A DNA stretch of 64,000 nt from Burkholderia sp. BCC0506 (lineage in GTDB: Bacteria; Pseudomonadota; Gammaproteobacteria; Burkholderiales; Burkholderiaceae): assembly GCF_902833145.1 (NCBI RefSeq), contig NZ_CADFEN010000001.1, forward strand, positions 807,994 through 871,993. Reading direction: 5' to 3'. How positions within the stretch are numbered: position 1 is the first letter of the stretch; each line of letters opens with the position of its first letter. The notes under the pieces were generated by a model. The model was not told the origin of the DNA. It made no database searches and was given only the letters and a program-made list of their open reading frames with translations. Of this stretch, positions 26,055-40,535 are shown in pieces. A program made the position numbers and the translations under genes.

Positions 26055-26711
26055 ATGACCAGTATGACCGGCGAGACGGCCGATCCCGTCGTCTTCGTGA
26101 TCGACGACGACAGCGCGATGCGTGAAGCGGTCGAAACGTTGCTCGACTCCGTCGGGCTGCGCGTCAGGTCGTTCGATGCCGCGCCGGCGTTCCTGGCGCT
26201 CGACCTGCCCGACGTACCGAGCTGCGTCGTTCTGGACGTGCGGCTCAGGGGGCAAAGCGGGCTGGCCGTACAGGAACACATCACGCGCGAACTGCGTATC
26301 CCGGTCGTCCTGATGACCGCGCACGGCGACATCCCGATGTCGGTTCAGGCCATGAAGGCCGGTGCGGTGGACTTCCTGGCAAAACCGTTCCGCGGGCAGG
26401 ACATGATCGACGCGGTCACGCGCGCGCTCGAAAACGACCGCAAGCGGCGTGAAGTCGATCGCTCGGCCGCGATATTGCGCGCGTGCTACGCGTCGTTGAC
26501 GCCGCGCGAGCGCACGATCATGGCGATGGTCGCGAACGGGCTGCTGAACAAGCAGATCGCGACGGCATTGAACCTGAGCGAAATCACGGTGAAACTGCAC
26601 CGCGGCCAGGCGATGAAGAAGATGAAATCGCAATCGCTCGCCGATTTCGTGCTGAAGGCCGACGCGCTCGGGCTGGTCGATCGCGAGAGCCGGCTGGTCG
26701 ATCATGCGTGA
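26055..26711 (+). CDS. FixJ/NarL-family response regulator
   Basis: 218 residues from ATG 26055 with GGAGGG just before it. The N-terminal receiver has VIDDDSAMREA, the phosphoacceptor Asp61 in VVLDVRLRGQSG, LMTAHGD, and the Lys of FLAKPFR. The C-terminal LuxR-type helix-turn-helix is LTPRERTIMAMVANGLLNKQIATALNLSEITVKLHRGQAMKK. It is followed 69 bases later by the giant sensor kinase on the same strand, its likely phosphodonor. It is a close paralogue of the regulator at 35101-35775. Confidence 0.92.
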   Translation: MTSMTGETADPVVFVIDDDSAMREAVETLLDSVGLRVRSFDAAPAFLALDLPDVPSCVVLDVRLRGQSGLAVQEHITRELRIPVVLMTAHGDIPMSVQAMKAGAVDFLAKPFRGQDMIDAVTRALENDRKRREVDRSAAILRACYASLTPRERTIMAMVANGLLNKQIATALNLSEITVKLHRGQAMKKMKSQSLADFVLKADALGLVDRESRLVDHA

Positions 26712-26780
26712 CATGCGTCGACAAGCGAATCCGGTTGCCGGCGACGACGCGGGGCGAATCGACCGGAAGCGCGGTTCGCC

Positions 26781-32411
<5,631 letters not shown>

Positions 32412-32565
32412 CGGCACCGTGCAGGTACGCCTGCCGCGATCGCGATGCGCTTCCATGCGATTCGGAAAAATCCGTGCGGCGATGGAACGACACCCAGGAC
32501 GCCTCTCCTAACCTGCGGCGAAACCCTTTCCGCAGACGAAAGGCTGCGTGCCCCAGGAGAAGACG

Positions 32566-33726
32566 ATGGCGAAAGTGCTCTGTGTGCTGTACCCCGACCC
32601 GACGGCCGGCTACCCGCCGCATTACGTTCGCGACGGCATACCGGCCATCGCCGCGTATCCGGGCGGACAACGATTGCCGTCGCCGCAAGGCGAACCCGCT
32701 TTCAGGCCGGGCAGGCTGGTGGGATGCGTATCCGGCGAGCTCGGCCTGCGGCCGTATCTGGAAGCGCATGGACACGAACTGGTCGTGACCAGCGACAAGG
32801 ACGGGCCGGACTCCGTCTTCGAGCAGCACCTGCCCGACGCGGACGTCGTCATTTCGCAGCCGTTCTGGCCTGCGTACCTGACGCGCGAACGGATCGCGAA
32901 AGCGAAAAAGCTGAAGCTCGCACTCACGGCAGGCATCGGCTCGGACCACGTGGATCTGCAGGCCGCGACGGAGCGACGCATCGTCGTGGCGGAGCAAACC
33001 TTCTCGAACAGCATCAGCGTGGCCGAGCACGTGGTGATGACGGTACTCGCGCTCGTTCGCAACTTTCTGCCGGCCCATCGCGACGCGGTGAACGGCGGCT
33101 GGAACATCGCCGATTGCGTGAGCCGCAGCTACGATCTCGAAGGGATGCACTTCGGGACGATCGGCGCCGGGCGCATCGGTCTCGCGGTGCTGCGGCGACT
33201 GAAACCGTTCGATGTGCACCTGCACTACTCGAGCCGCCATCGCCTCTCGTCCGACCTCGAGCGCGAACTCGGGCTCGTCTACCATTGCACGCCGCAATCG
33301 CTGGTGCAGGTCTGCGACGTGATCAATCTGCAATGTCCGCTGTATCCGTCGACCGAACACATGTTCGACGACGAGATGTTCGGCCACGTCAAGCCGGGCG
33401 CGTACCTGATCAACACGGCGCGCGGCCGGCTGTGCGACACGGACGCGGTCGTGCGCGCGCTCGCATCCGGCCGCCTCGCGGGCTACGGCGGCGACGTGTG
33501 GTTTCCTCAGCCCGCCCCGCCCGATCATCCGTGGCGCCGGATGCCGAACGCCGCGATGACGCCTCACATCTCGGGTACGTCGTTGTCCGCGCAAGCGCGC
33601 TATGCCGCGGGCACGCTCGAGATCCTGCAGTGCTTTCTCGAAGGCAAACCGATTCGTCCGGAATACCTGATCGTCGATGGCGGCAAACTCGCGGGCACCG
33701 GCGCCGCATCGTACGGCCTGACCTGA
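32566..33726 (+). CDS. fdh: Formate dehydrogenase, metal-free D-2-hydroxyacid dehydrogenase type, probably NADP-preferring
   Basis: 386 residues from MAKVLCVLYPDP with GGAG seven bases upstream. It aligns over its whole length with Pseudomonas sp. 101 and Burkholderia stabilis formate dehydrogenases: YPPHYVRD, VTSDKDGPDSVFEQHLPDADVVISQPFWPAYLT, TAGIGSDHVDL, NSISVAEHVVM, the dinucleotide motif GAGRIG, and the catalytic Arg/Gln/His set with TPHISGT near the end. It oxidises formate to CO2. After beta-2 the sequence is HYSSRHRL: Ser223 replaces the Asp that selects NAD in the Pseudomonas enzyme, at the place where the B. stabilis NADP enzyme has Gln. NADP use is therefore predicted. It follows the giant sensor gene by 154 bases. 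Confidence 0.93.
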   Translation: MAKVLCVLYPDPTAGYPPHYVRDGIPAIAAYPGGQRLPSPQGEPAFRPGRLVGCVSGELGLRPYLEAHGHELVVTSDKDGPDSVFEQHLPDADVVISQPFWPAYLTRERIAKAKKLKLALTAGIGSDHVDLQAATERRIVVAEQTFSNSISVAEHVVMTVLALVRNFLPAHRDAVNGGWNIADCVSRSYDLEGMHFGTIGAGRIGLAVLRRLKPFDVHLHYSSRHRLSSDLERELGLVYHCTPQSLVQVCDVINLQCPLYPSTEHMFDDEMFGHVKPGAYLINTARGRLCDTDAVVRALASGRLAGYGGDVWFPQPAPPDHPWRRMPNAAMTPHISGTSLSAQARYAAGTLEILQCFLEGKPIRPEYLIVDGGKLAGTGAASYGLT

Positions 33727-33805
33727 AACGCGCATCGCGGCCGGCGCACCGCGCGAAGGCGGCGTGTCAGGTCGCGCGCAGGCCGGCCTCGACGCGAACG
33801 CCGCG

Positions 33806-33822
33806 GCCGGCCCATGGCCGGC
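33806..33822. terminator. Short GC hairpin between convergent genes
   Basis: GCCGGCC (33806-33812), CAT loop, GGCCGGC (33816-33822) form a perfect 7-bp stem. It lies just before the stop of the minus-strand esterase gene and 80 bases after the formate dehydrogenase stop. No T-run is present. Confidence 0.35.
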
Positions 33823-33823
33823 A

Positions 33824-34879
33824 TTACTGGCCGATATGCTCGCGGATACCCGCGCTGATCTGCTCCAGCGCAGCCTCGGTCGACGGCACGTGGCGCAGCG
33901 CGTTCAGCAGGACGAAATCGTGGATCGTGCCGTTGTAACGGACGGCCGCGACACTGACGCCCGCGTCCTTCAGCTTGCGCGCGTACGCTTCGCCTTCGTC
34001 GCGCAGCGGATCGTTCTCCGCGGTGACCACGAGCGCGGGCGGCAGCCCCTTCAGTTCATCGTTGCTGGCACGCAGCGGCGACACGTACGGGTTGTCGCGG
34101 GTCTTCGCATCGGGCGCATACAGATCCCAGCCATATTTCATGAACGCCCGGGCCAGGAATCGCCCCGTCGCGTAAGTGCGATACGAATCGGTGTCGACGC
34201 TGGCGTCGGTCGCCGGAATCAGCAGCGCCTGGTAGCTGATCTTCGGGCCGTCGCGGTCCTTGGCCATCAACGTCAGCGCCGCGGCCATGTTGCCGCCGAC
34301 CGAATTTCCGGCCACCGCGATCCGGGAACCGTCGGCGCCGAACTGACCGGCGTTGGCGGCGACCCACTTCAGCGCCGCATACGATTCCTCGAGCTGCGTC
34401 GGGAATTTCGCCTGCGGCAGCGGCGTATATTCGACGAAAACGGCGACCTGGCCGGAGCCGACCACGAGGTCGCGCACGAGACGCCGGTGGTTCGCGAAAT
34501 TGCCGACGATCCACACGCCGCCGTGGATGAACAACAGCACGCCCGGCTTGCCTTCGACGTGGGTCGGCTTCACGATGTAGAGCTTCACCGTGCGCCCGTC
34601 TTCGGTGATCGTCCGCTCGGTGGTCGTGACGCCGGACAGGTCGACCGGCGTCTGGTCCTGCAGATGGGTCAGGATCTCCTGCGGTTTCGGCTGCGGCAAC
34701 TCCCAGAACGGACTGCTGTCCTTGTTGAGCGCGGTGAGGAAGGTCCGGATCTGCGGGTCGATGTGCTCGTCCGTCGACGGATCGGCCGGCGTGGCGGCGG
34801 CCGACGATGTCGCGACGCCCAGCGTCGCACCGGCGGCGATGGCCGCGCAAACCAGCATCTTCCTGAATGGCATGTTCAT
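33824..34879 (-). CDS. Exported alpha/beta hydrolase of the hormone-sensitive-lipase (family IV) type
   Basis: 351 residues. MNMPFRKMLVCAAIAAGATLGVATSSAAA is a signal peptide. HGG at residues 119-121 (LFIHGGVWIVGN) forms the oxyanion hole typical of family IV esterases. The nucleophile is Ser193 in GNSVGG, with Asp in VTAENDPLRDEG and His in GTIHDFVLL. AAAGGGGATCAC precedes the start at 34879; the frame upstream of it is shadow. It probably hydrolyses short-chain esters in the periplasm. It converges on the formate dehydrogenase gene and is on the same strand as the downstream two-component genes but 221 bases away. Confidence 0.9.
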   Translation of the reverse strand: MNMPFRKMLVCAAIAAGATLGVATSSAAATPADPSTDEHIDPQIRTFLTALNKDSSPFWELPQPKPQEILTHLQDQTPVDLSGVTTTERTITEDGRTVKLYIVKPTHVEGKPGVLLFIHGGVWIVGNFANHRRLVRDLVVGSGQVAVFVEYTPLPQAKFPTQLEESYAALKWVAANAGQFGADGSRIAVAGNSVGGNMAAALTLMAKDRDGPKISYQALLIPATDASVDTDSYRTYATGRFLARAFMKYGWDLYAPDAKTRDNPYVSPLRASNDELKGLPPALVVTAENDPLRDEGEAYARKLKDAGVSVAAVRYNGTIHDFVLLNALRHVPSTEAALEQISAGIREHIGQ

Positions 34880-35100
34880 GTGATCCCCTTTGCTTTTCCG
34901 GGTATGGGAGGACGCGTCACGCATGTGGCTGCGCGGCGCGCAGTGCGTGACGGGCATGTCGCGAGCGAATGGTTTCGCAGGCGCAGCCATCATGCCCTTT
35001 GCATGGAGGGGATCGTTTCGCGACCCGGGCGTGCTTGTCGATTCGAACGGCCAGGCGCGCGTGCCGGCCGAACGCGGCCGGCGCGGTGCGGCACCCGGAT

Positions 35101-35775
35101 TCAGGTTCCGCGAATCCTCGGCGCGACGGCGGACTCGGCGGGCCGATCGATGCCCAGCGCTTCGGCCTTTTTGACGAAGTCGGCCAGCGAGCGCGCGTCC
35201 ATCTTCTTCATCGCCTGTCCGCGATGGATCTTCACGGTGATTTCGCTGAGATTCATTTCGGCCGCGATCTGCTTGTTCATCAGCCCGCTCGCGACGAACG
35301 CCATCACCTCGCGCTCGCGCGCCGACAGCGTCGCATACCGGCCGCGCAGATCGGCGAGCGCGCGCTGCCCGCGCCTGCATTGCTCGTCGCGCGCGAGCGC
35401 CGCGGACACGGCATCCAGCATGTCCTGTTCGCGGAACGGTTTCGCGAGGAAATCCATCGCGCCGGCCTTCATCGCCTTCACCGACATCGCGATGTCGCCG
35501 TAGGCGGTCATGAAGATGATCGGCAGCCGCAGGTCGGCGGCCGCGATCTGCTCCTGAACCGCCAGGCCGCTCTGGCCTTTCAGGCGCACGTCGAGGATCA
35601 GGCAGCTCGGCACGTCCGGCTTGTCGAACGCGAGAAATTCGTGCGCGGATGCGAACACCTGAACGCGCAGGCCCACCGATCGAAGCAGCATGTCGACGGC
35701 CGTGCGCATCGATTCGTCGTCGTCGACGACGTAGACGATCGCCTGTTCGGCCGAATCCTGCGCGTCAGTGCTCAT
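35101..35775 (-). CDS. FixJ/NarL-family response regulator
   Basis: 224 residues. The receiver begins VYVVDDDESMRTA with Asp62 in LILDVRLKGQSG; LAKPFREQDM carries the conserved Lys. The C-terminal helix-turn-helix is LSAREREVMAFVASGLMNKQIAAEMNLSEITVKIHRGQAMKK. It is the third gene of a receiver-kinase-regulator operon and overlaps the histidine kinase by 11 bases. It closely resembles the regulator at 26055-26711, including QSGLAVQE and MSV-AMKAGA-DFLAKPFR, so the two systems arose by duplication and may cross-talk. Confidence 0.93.
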   Translation of the reverse strand: MSTDAQDSAEQAIVYVVDDDESMRTAVDMLLRSVGLRVQVFASAHEFLAFDKPDVPSCLILDVRLKGQSGLAVQEQIAAADLRLPIIFMTAYGDIAMSVKAMKAGAMDFLAKPFREQDMLDAVSAALARDEQCRRGQRALADLRGRYATLSAREREVMAFVASGLMNKQIAAEMNLSEITVKIHRGQAMKKMDARSLADFVKKAEALGIDRPAESAVAPRIRGT

Positions 35776-36877
35776 TATTCGTTTCCTCCTCGACTGGCAA
35801 CACGAACTGCATGACGGCTCCCGGACCCGCGCGCAGGTCCGCCCAGATACGGCCGCCGTGCGCTTCGACGATCGATCGGCAAATCGACAGTCCCATTCCC
35901 ATGCCATCCTCCCGGGTCGTGAAGAACGCGCTGAACAGACGATCGGCATCCGCGTGCCCGATCCCCGTGCCGCTGTCCTCGACGACGACGCCCGCGTGTC
36001 GCTCGTCGAACGCATGCGTGCGGATGCGCAGGCGGCGCGCGCCCGGTTCGACGTCCGACATCGCCTGTACCGCGTTCATCACGAGATGGATGACGACCTG
36101 CTGCAGTTGCACGCGCTCGCCGCGCACGCGCTGCGGCGACGCCGAGTAGTCGGCTTCGACGTCGATCCGCCGACTGTCGAGTTCGCGCCGCACGAGCCCG
36201 AGCGATTCTCGCACAACGGCGTTCAGATCGAGCGGCGTCTGCTCGGGCACGCGTTTTCGCGCGATGGCGCGGATCTGCCGCATCACGTCGGACGCCCGCC
36301 CGGCGTCGCGGATCATCTGGCCGACGGATTGCCGCGCCTCGCCCAGATCCGGTTCCGGCCGGTCGATCCAGCGCAGTGCCGCGTCGCCCGCCGTCACGAT
36401 CGCGGCGAGCGGCTGCGTGACTTCGTGCGCGATCGACGCGGCGAGTTCGCCGAGCATCGTCACGCGCATCGCGTGCGCGAGCTCGGCGGTGGAACGGTCG
36501 AGCGCGTCCTGGGCGGCGGCGCGTTCGGTCAGGTCCGTCGGCAAGCGATTGCGCAGCGAAAGGCATGCCGTGGCGACGATCGCGAACAGGCTCACCCCGC
36601 AGCGCGCGAGCGCGCCGCCCGAATAGCGTTCGTCGTGCGACAGCGCGAACGCGAGCAGCGCGAGCGCGATGCACGCGCAGACGGTCACCCACGTCGCGCG
36701 CCGCGAGCCGGCCGACGCGACGAGCAGCACGACGACCACGTAAAGCACCGCGATCGCGATGTCGGGCGACGTCGCGTCGACGACGAAGATCGCCGCGGCC
36801 AGCGCGCCGGCCAACGCGTACAGCACGCGCGCATCGTCGCGCCAGCGCTTGCCGGTGCTTCGGTCGAGCGTCATCAT
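35765..36877 (-). CDS. Membrane-anchored FixL-like histidine kinase
   Basis: 370 residues from MMTLDRSTGKRWR; a GTG 12 codons upstream is the alternative. Four hydrophobic segments (about 18-36, 40-56, 62-80, 91-108) form a MASE/DUF4118-like anchor without a large periplasmic loop. Then comes the phosphoacceptor region MLGELAASIAHEVTQPLAAI with His151. The ATPase part has N-box HLVMNAVQAM, G1 VVEDSGTGIG and G2 [18 protein letters not shown]. It should phosphorylate the overlapping FixJ-type regulator downstream and possibly the single-domain receiver upstream. The signal is unknown; a membrane-intrinsic or redox cue is possible. Confidence 0.9.
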   Translation of the reverse strand: MMTLDRSTGKRWRDDARVLYALAGALAAAIFVVDATSPDIAIAVLYVVVVLLVASAGSRRATWVTVCACIALALLAFALSHDERYSGGALARCGVSLFAIVATACLSLRNRLPTDLTERAAAQDALDRSTAELAHAMRVTMLGELAASIAHEVTQPLAAIVTAGDAALRWIDRPEPDLGEARQSVGQMIRDAGRASDVMRQIRAIARKRVPEQTPLDLNAVVRESLGLVRRELDSRRIDVEADYSASPQRVRGERVQLQQVVIHLVMNAVQAMSDVEPGARRLRIRTHAFDERHAGVVVEDSGTGIGHADADRLFSAFFTTREDGMGMGLSICRSIVEAHGGRIWADLRAGPGAVMQFVLPVEEETNNEH

Positions 36878-36916
36878 CGTTCCGCGGCGTGCCGCGCCGG
36901 GAAAGGGAAACACGGA

Positions 36917-37303
36917 TCAGCGCGCCACATCGGCGCCGCCCGGCTTCACCGATTCCAGACGACGCGCCAGCTCGGCCGCGTCCACCGGTTTGCCGAGCAC
37001 GCAGACGGCGCCCATGTCGAGCGCCTGCCGCCGGACGGTATCCGACGCGTACGCGGAAATGAAGATGACCGGCAGCGCGATGCCGCGCTCGACCAGGCGG
37101 CGATACATCTCCAGGCCCGACATGCCGGGCATCTGGACGTCCGAGATGATGCAGCAGACGTCGTCCATGCGGTCCGCCGCGAGAAACTGCTCCGCGCACG
37201 CATGGAGGCGGGCCGTCCAGCCAAGGGAACGCACCAGGCTCGACATTGCGACGCGGACGGATTCGTCGTCGTCGACAATCGAAACGATCGGATTTTTCTG
37301 CAC
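36917..37303 (-). CDS. Single-domain response regulator (FixJ-type receiver)
   Basis: 128 residues if the GTG at 37303 is used; an ATG at 37369 would add 22 Arg/Pro-rich residues not seen in receivers. VSIVDDDESVRVAMSSLV, Asp55 in CIISDVQMPGMSGLEMY, FISAYASD and VLGKPVDAAEL make a complete receiver, and no output domain follows. It is the first gene of the operon, 39 bases before the histidine kinase. Stand-alone receivers of this kind often act as phosphate sinks or relay proteins. It is cytoplasmic. Confidence 0.85.
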   Translation of the reverse strand: MQKNPIVSIVDDDESVRVAMSSLVRSLGWTARLHACAEQFLAADRMDDVCCIISDVQMPGMSGLEMYRRLVERGIALPVIFISAYASDTVRRQALDMGAVCVLGKPVDAAELARRLESVKPGGADVAR

Positions 37304-37696
37304 ACCTCGGGCCCTCGGCCGGAATCGTACGGTGGGCGGCGCGATACCGGCCGCCCTGACCCCAGCCATCTTAGAGAAATCGATCGACCGCGGAAATCAT
37401 ATGTACGTATAGTCGCGGCCGCCCGCTCCCGCCCGCCACGCCGGAAACCGGGCCGACAGCCGCCGGCGCCGCTCGCGATCCGGCGAATCCGCAGGATTGC
37501 GTGCGTTCGCGTAACGATCCAGGGCGCGCGCCCCCTATATTGCACGCGTCGACCGACCATCGATCGGCAGCCGGCACGCCCTTTTCGCCGCGTCCCGCCG
37601 TCCGCCGCCTCGAACGATTGCCACGCGGCACAGGTCGTCGCCGGCGTGCTTGCACGCATTGTCACTGTCCCCATCGATACCCGAAGGAGCGTCATC
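37304..37696. other. Divergent promoter region with a GC palindrome
   Basis: About 390 bases between the receiver gene and the third DUF4148 gene. A perfect 12-base palindrome GGGCGCGCGCCC lies at 37522-37533, directly followed by TATATT at 37536-37541. AT-rich sequence at 37396-37412 (catatgtacgtatag) may hold the promoter of the leftward two-component operon. No gene is credible here. The 18-bp palindrome seen before the other two DUF4148 genes is absent. Confidence 0.5.
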
Positions 37697-38047
37697 ATGA
37701 AGAACATCGCCGTCTCACTGATTCTCGGCGCCTGCGCGCTGATTCCCGTCGCCGGTCACGCGCAGGCCGCAGCGCCCGTCACGCGCGCGCAGGTACGCGC
37801 CGACCTGGCCCGCGTCGAGCAGGCAGGCTATCTGCCGTCGCGCGGCGCGAATGCGGATTACCCGACCGACATCCAGGCCGCCGAAGCGAAAATCGCCGCG
37901 AACGACACGCGGCAGGCGCTCGCGCAGGGATACGGCGGCGCGCCCGAGGGCGGCAGCGCGGCCGGCACCCGCGCCACGCGCACCGTCGCGAAGGGCGGGA
38001 GCTGCGTCGGACCGGCCAGCTTCTGCAATCCGTACTTCGGCAGCTGA
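37697..38047 (+). CDS. DUF4148 small secreted protein, copy 3
   Basis: 116 residues; AAGGAG lies nine bases before the ATG. The signal peptide is MKNIAVSLILGACALIPVAGHA. The signature TRAQVRADLARVEQAGYLPS and DYPTDIQAAEAKIAAND follow, then a longer tail containing two cysteines (GGSCVGPASFCNPYFGS) that could form a disulfide or bind metal. It is more diverged from copies 1 and 2 than they are from each other. Periplasmic, function unknown. It converges on the hydrolase gene downstream. Confidence 0.87.
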   Translation: MKNIAVSLILGACALIPVAGHAQAAAPVTRAQVRADLARVEQAGYLPSRGANADYPTDIQAAEAKIAANDTRQALAQGYGGAPEGGSAAGTRATRTVAKGGSCVGPASFCNPYFGS

Positions 38048-38100
38048 ACCGCGTCGCCCGCCCGCGCGCCGAGCCTGCGCGCGCGAGGCGGGACGGCGGT

Positions 38101-38922
38101 TCACGCGCGGATGAATGCGAGCAGATCCGCGTTCACGCGATCGGCATGCGTCGTGCACAGCCCGTGCGGCGCGCCGGGATAGATCGTGAGCCGCGCGTCG
38201 CGAACGATCTCGGCCGACAGCCGGCCCGAATCGTCGAGCGGCACGATCTGGTCGTCGTCGCCCTGCAGGACGAGCGTCGGCACGTCGATGCGCCGCAGAT
38301 CGTCGGTAAAGTCCGTTTCGGAGAAGGCCTTGATGCAGTCGTATGCGCTCTTGATCGAGCACTGCATGCCGGCATACCAGAAGGCGTCCACCGTGCCTTG
38401 CGAAGGCTTCGCGCCGTCGCGATTGAAGCCGTAGAACGGCACCGCGAGATCCTTGAAGAACTGCGAGCGGTTCCCGGCAACCCCGCTGCGGATATCGTCG
38501 AACACCGACAGCGGCAGCCCGCCGGGGTTCGCGGCCGTTTTCAGCATCAGCGGCGGCACGGCGGCGATCAGCACCGCCTTCGCGACGCGCTGCGTGCCGT
38601 GCCGGCCGATGTAACGCGCCACTTCGCCGCCGCCGGTGGAGTGACCGACCAGCACCGCGTCCTTCAGGTCGAGCGACTCGATCAGTTCGGCCAGGTCGTC
38701 GGCATAACGCGACATGTCGTTCCCGTTCCACGGCTGGCTCGAGCGGCCGTGTCCGCGGCGATCGTGCGCGATCACGCGAAAGCCGCGCTCGGCGAGATAC
38801 ATCATCTGCGCGTCCCACGCGTCGGCGTTCAACGGCCAGCCGTGCGAGAACACCACGGGCTGGCCCGTGCCCCAGTCCTTGTAAAACAGTTCCGTGCCGT
38901 CTTTCAGTATGAGCTTCGCCAT
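38101..38922 (-). CDS. Alpha/beta hydrolase of the haloperoxidase/arylesterase type, second copy
   Basis: 273 residues from the second of two close ATGs, which is the one at a proper distance (7 bases) from [33 protein letters not shown], the nucleophile Ser95 in [18 protein letters not shown] and the His of YPGAPHGL give a complete triad. It is a clear paralogue of 9482-10318, sharing [25 protein letters not shown] and PPLMLKT. Cytoplasmic. The presence of two copies suggests distinct ester or lactone substrates or stress-linked expression. Confidence 0.9.
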   Translation of the reverse strand: MAKLILKDGTELFYKDWGTGQPVVFSHGWPLNADAWDAQMMYLAERGFRVIAHDRRGHGRSSQPWNGNDMSRYADDLAELIESLDLKDAVLVGHSTGGGEVARYIGRHGTQRVAKAVLIAAVPPLMLKTAANPGGLPLSVFDDIRSGVAGNRSQFFKDLAVPFYGFNRDGAKPSQGTVDAFWYAGMQCSIKSAYDCIKAFSETDFTDDLRRIDVPTLVLQGDDDQIVPLDDSGRLSAEIVRDARLTIYPGAPHGLCTTHADRVNADLLAFIRA

Positions 38923-39248
38923 GTTCATGCTCCTTCGAGAAGGCCGCTGTCGCCCGCGATCGCGGGCATGCGGCGGTGTCGCACGGCGCGCGCACCGGCC
39001 CTTTGCCGATCGCGCCATCGTGCATCCGCGCCATTCTCGGCATCGCACGGCCGGCCGGTTTTCCGGACGCGAGCCGCATTTCCGTTCCGCACGATGACCT
39101 CGCGCGTCGCGCGATCGACCGGGGCGGCGGCTTCGCGCGGCAATCCGGCCATTTTGTCTGTGTATAATCGGCGCGCATTTTTCGGCGAGATGGCATGCCC
39201 CGTGTCGCGGGGCGTCGCCCGGACGCACGGCCAACGTGGCACTCCACC
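38923..39248. other. Promoter region of the orphan histidine kinase gene
   Basis: About 325 bases without a gene. TATAAT occurs at 39163-39168 on the plus strand in an otherwise GC-rich context, preceded by TTTTGTCTG, and is the best sigma-70 minus-10 match in the window. A matching minus-35 at the normal spacing is poor. The leftward hydrolase promoter must also lie here. Confidence 0.5.
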
Positions 39249-40535
39249 ATGAACGAACCTCACGCAGCGGCTGACACGATGCCCGATCGGACCATGCGCG
39301 CGGACGACGCACGCGTCGACACGCTGTTCCGCCGCGCGCCGATCCCGATCCTGATCGAGGACTGGTCCGGCATCAAACGCTGGATCGATACGCTGAAGGC
39401 GCGCGGCGTGACGGATCTCGACGCCTACCTCGACGCGCATCCCGACGTCATCGACGAAATGCGTCGGCTGCATGCGTTCGTCGACGCGAACGACGCGACG
39501 CTGTCGCTGTTCGAGGCGGCATCGAAGGACGCGTTTTTCGCCGCGGCCGGGCAACTGCTGCCGGCCAGCCGGCTCAGCAATTCGCAGGTCCTGCATGCGA
39601 TGTTCGCAGGCCGTTCGTCGTGCCAGGGCGAGCGTACGCTCTCCACGTTGACGGGCAGGAAAGTGCCGATCGTCTGGCGCTGCTCGCTGCCGGCCGACGA
39701 CGACGCATACCGCCGGCTTCATTTCTACGCATTCGACGTCACCGAATACAAGGAGAACAGCGAACGGCTCGATGCGCTGCGCGCGCAGCTCGCGCGTACG
39801 GCCCGCGTGTCGATGATGGGCCAGCTCGTCGCGTCGATCACGCACGAGATCGGCCAGCCGCTCGGCGCGATCCGCACGGCGCTCGACGCGGCCGTCCGGT
39901 GGCTGGAGCGCAGCGAGCCGGACATCGCCGAGGCCACCGCCGCCTTTCGCCACGCGTCGCGGTGGACGGACGACATGGCGAACATCTGCCGGCGCTTGCG
40001 CGGGTTCCTGGCCGGTGCGCCGGTGGAGGCGGTCGACCTCGACTGCGCGGAGGTCGTGGCTTCCGCGATGCAACTGGTCGCATCGGAAGCGAGCGCGCAT
40101 GCGATCACGCTTGCCGCGGAAGTCGCCGCCGGCACGACGGCGCATGCGGACCGGATTCAACTCCAGCAAGTGCTGACGAACCTGCTGATCAACGGCATTC
40201 ACGCGATCGACGCGGCGCCCGCCGACGCGCGCGAGCGGCTGTTGCGCGTGCGAGCCGGCCGCTACGACGATACGCATACGCTGTTCGAAGTCGCCGACGA
40301 CGGCTGCGGGATCGCCGGCGCGCCGCGCGACGCGATCTTCCAGCCGTTTTCCAGCACCAAGCGCGACGGCATGGGAATGGGCCTGCCGATTTCGAAATCG
40401 ATCGTCGAAGCGCACGGCGGCACGATCTGGATCGGCGACACCGGCCCGCACGGCACGCGGATCTGCTTCACGCTGCCTTCGTCCGCGCACGCGGCGGCCG
40501 GCGCCGGACCGGCTTCCGGCCGGGCCGACGATTGA
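39249..40535 (+). CDS. Soluble PAS-containing histidine kinase, FixL-like, orphan
   Basis: 428 residues from [15 protein letters not shown]; the frame is open 18 codons earlier. No membrane segment is present. The N-terminal ~170 residues ([25 protein letters not shown], ending [18 protein letters not shown]) are a PAS-type sensor with an unusual long helical insert. His199 lies in [20 protein letters not shown]. The ATPase has [16 protein letters not shown] and [18 protein letters not shown]. No response regulator is adjacent. Its stop overlaps the start of an MFS transporter gene (TTGA), suggesting that the kinase and transporter are made together. Confidence 0.88.
   Translation: MNEPHAAADTMPDRTMRADDARVDTLFRRAPIPILIEDWSGIKRWIDTLKARGVTDLDAYLDAHPDVIDEMRRLHAFVDANDATLSLFEAASKDAFFAAAGQLLPASRLSNSQVLHAMFAGRSSCQGERTLSTLTGRKVPIVWRCSLPADDDAYRRLHFYAFDVTEYKENSERLDALRAQLARTARVSMMGQLVASITHEIGQPLGAIRTALDAAVRWLERSEPDIAEATAAFRHASRWTDDMANICRRLRGFLAGAPVEAVDLDCAEVVASAMQLVASEASAHAITLAAEVAAGTTAHADRIQLQQVLTNLLINGIHAIDAAPADARERLLRVRAGRYDDTHTLFEVADDGCGIAGAPRDAIFQPFSSTKRDGMGMGLPISKSIVEAHGGTIWIGDTGPHGTRICFTLPSSAHAAAGAGPASGRADD

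Noticed and set aside
37536-37541. TATATT after the GC palindrome as a defined promoter of DUF4148 copy 3
   Set aside because: No minus-35 at a normal distance; mentioned only as a landmark of the intergenic region.
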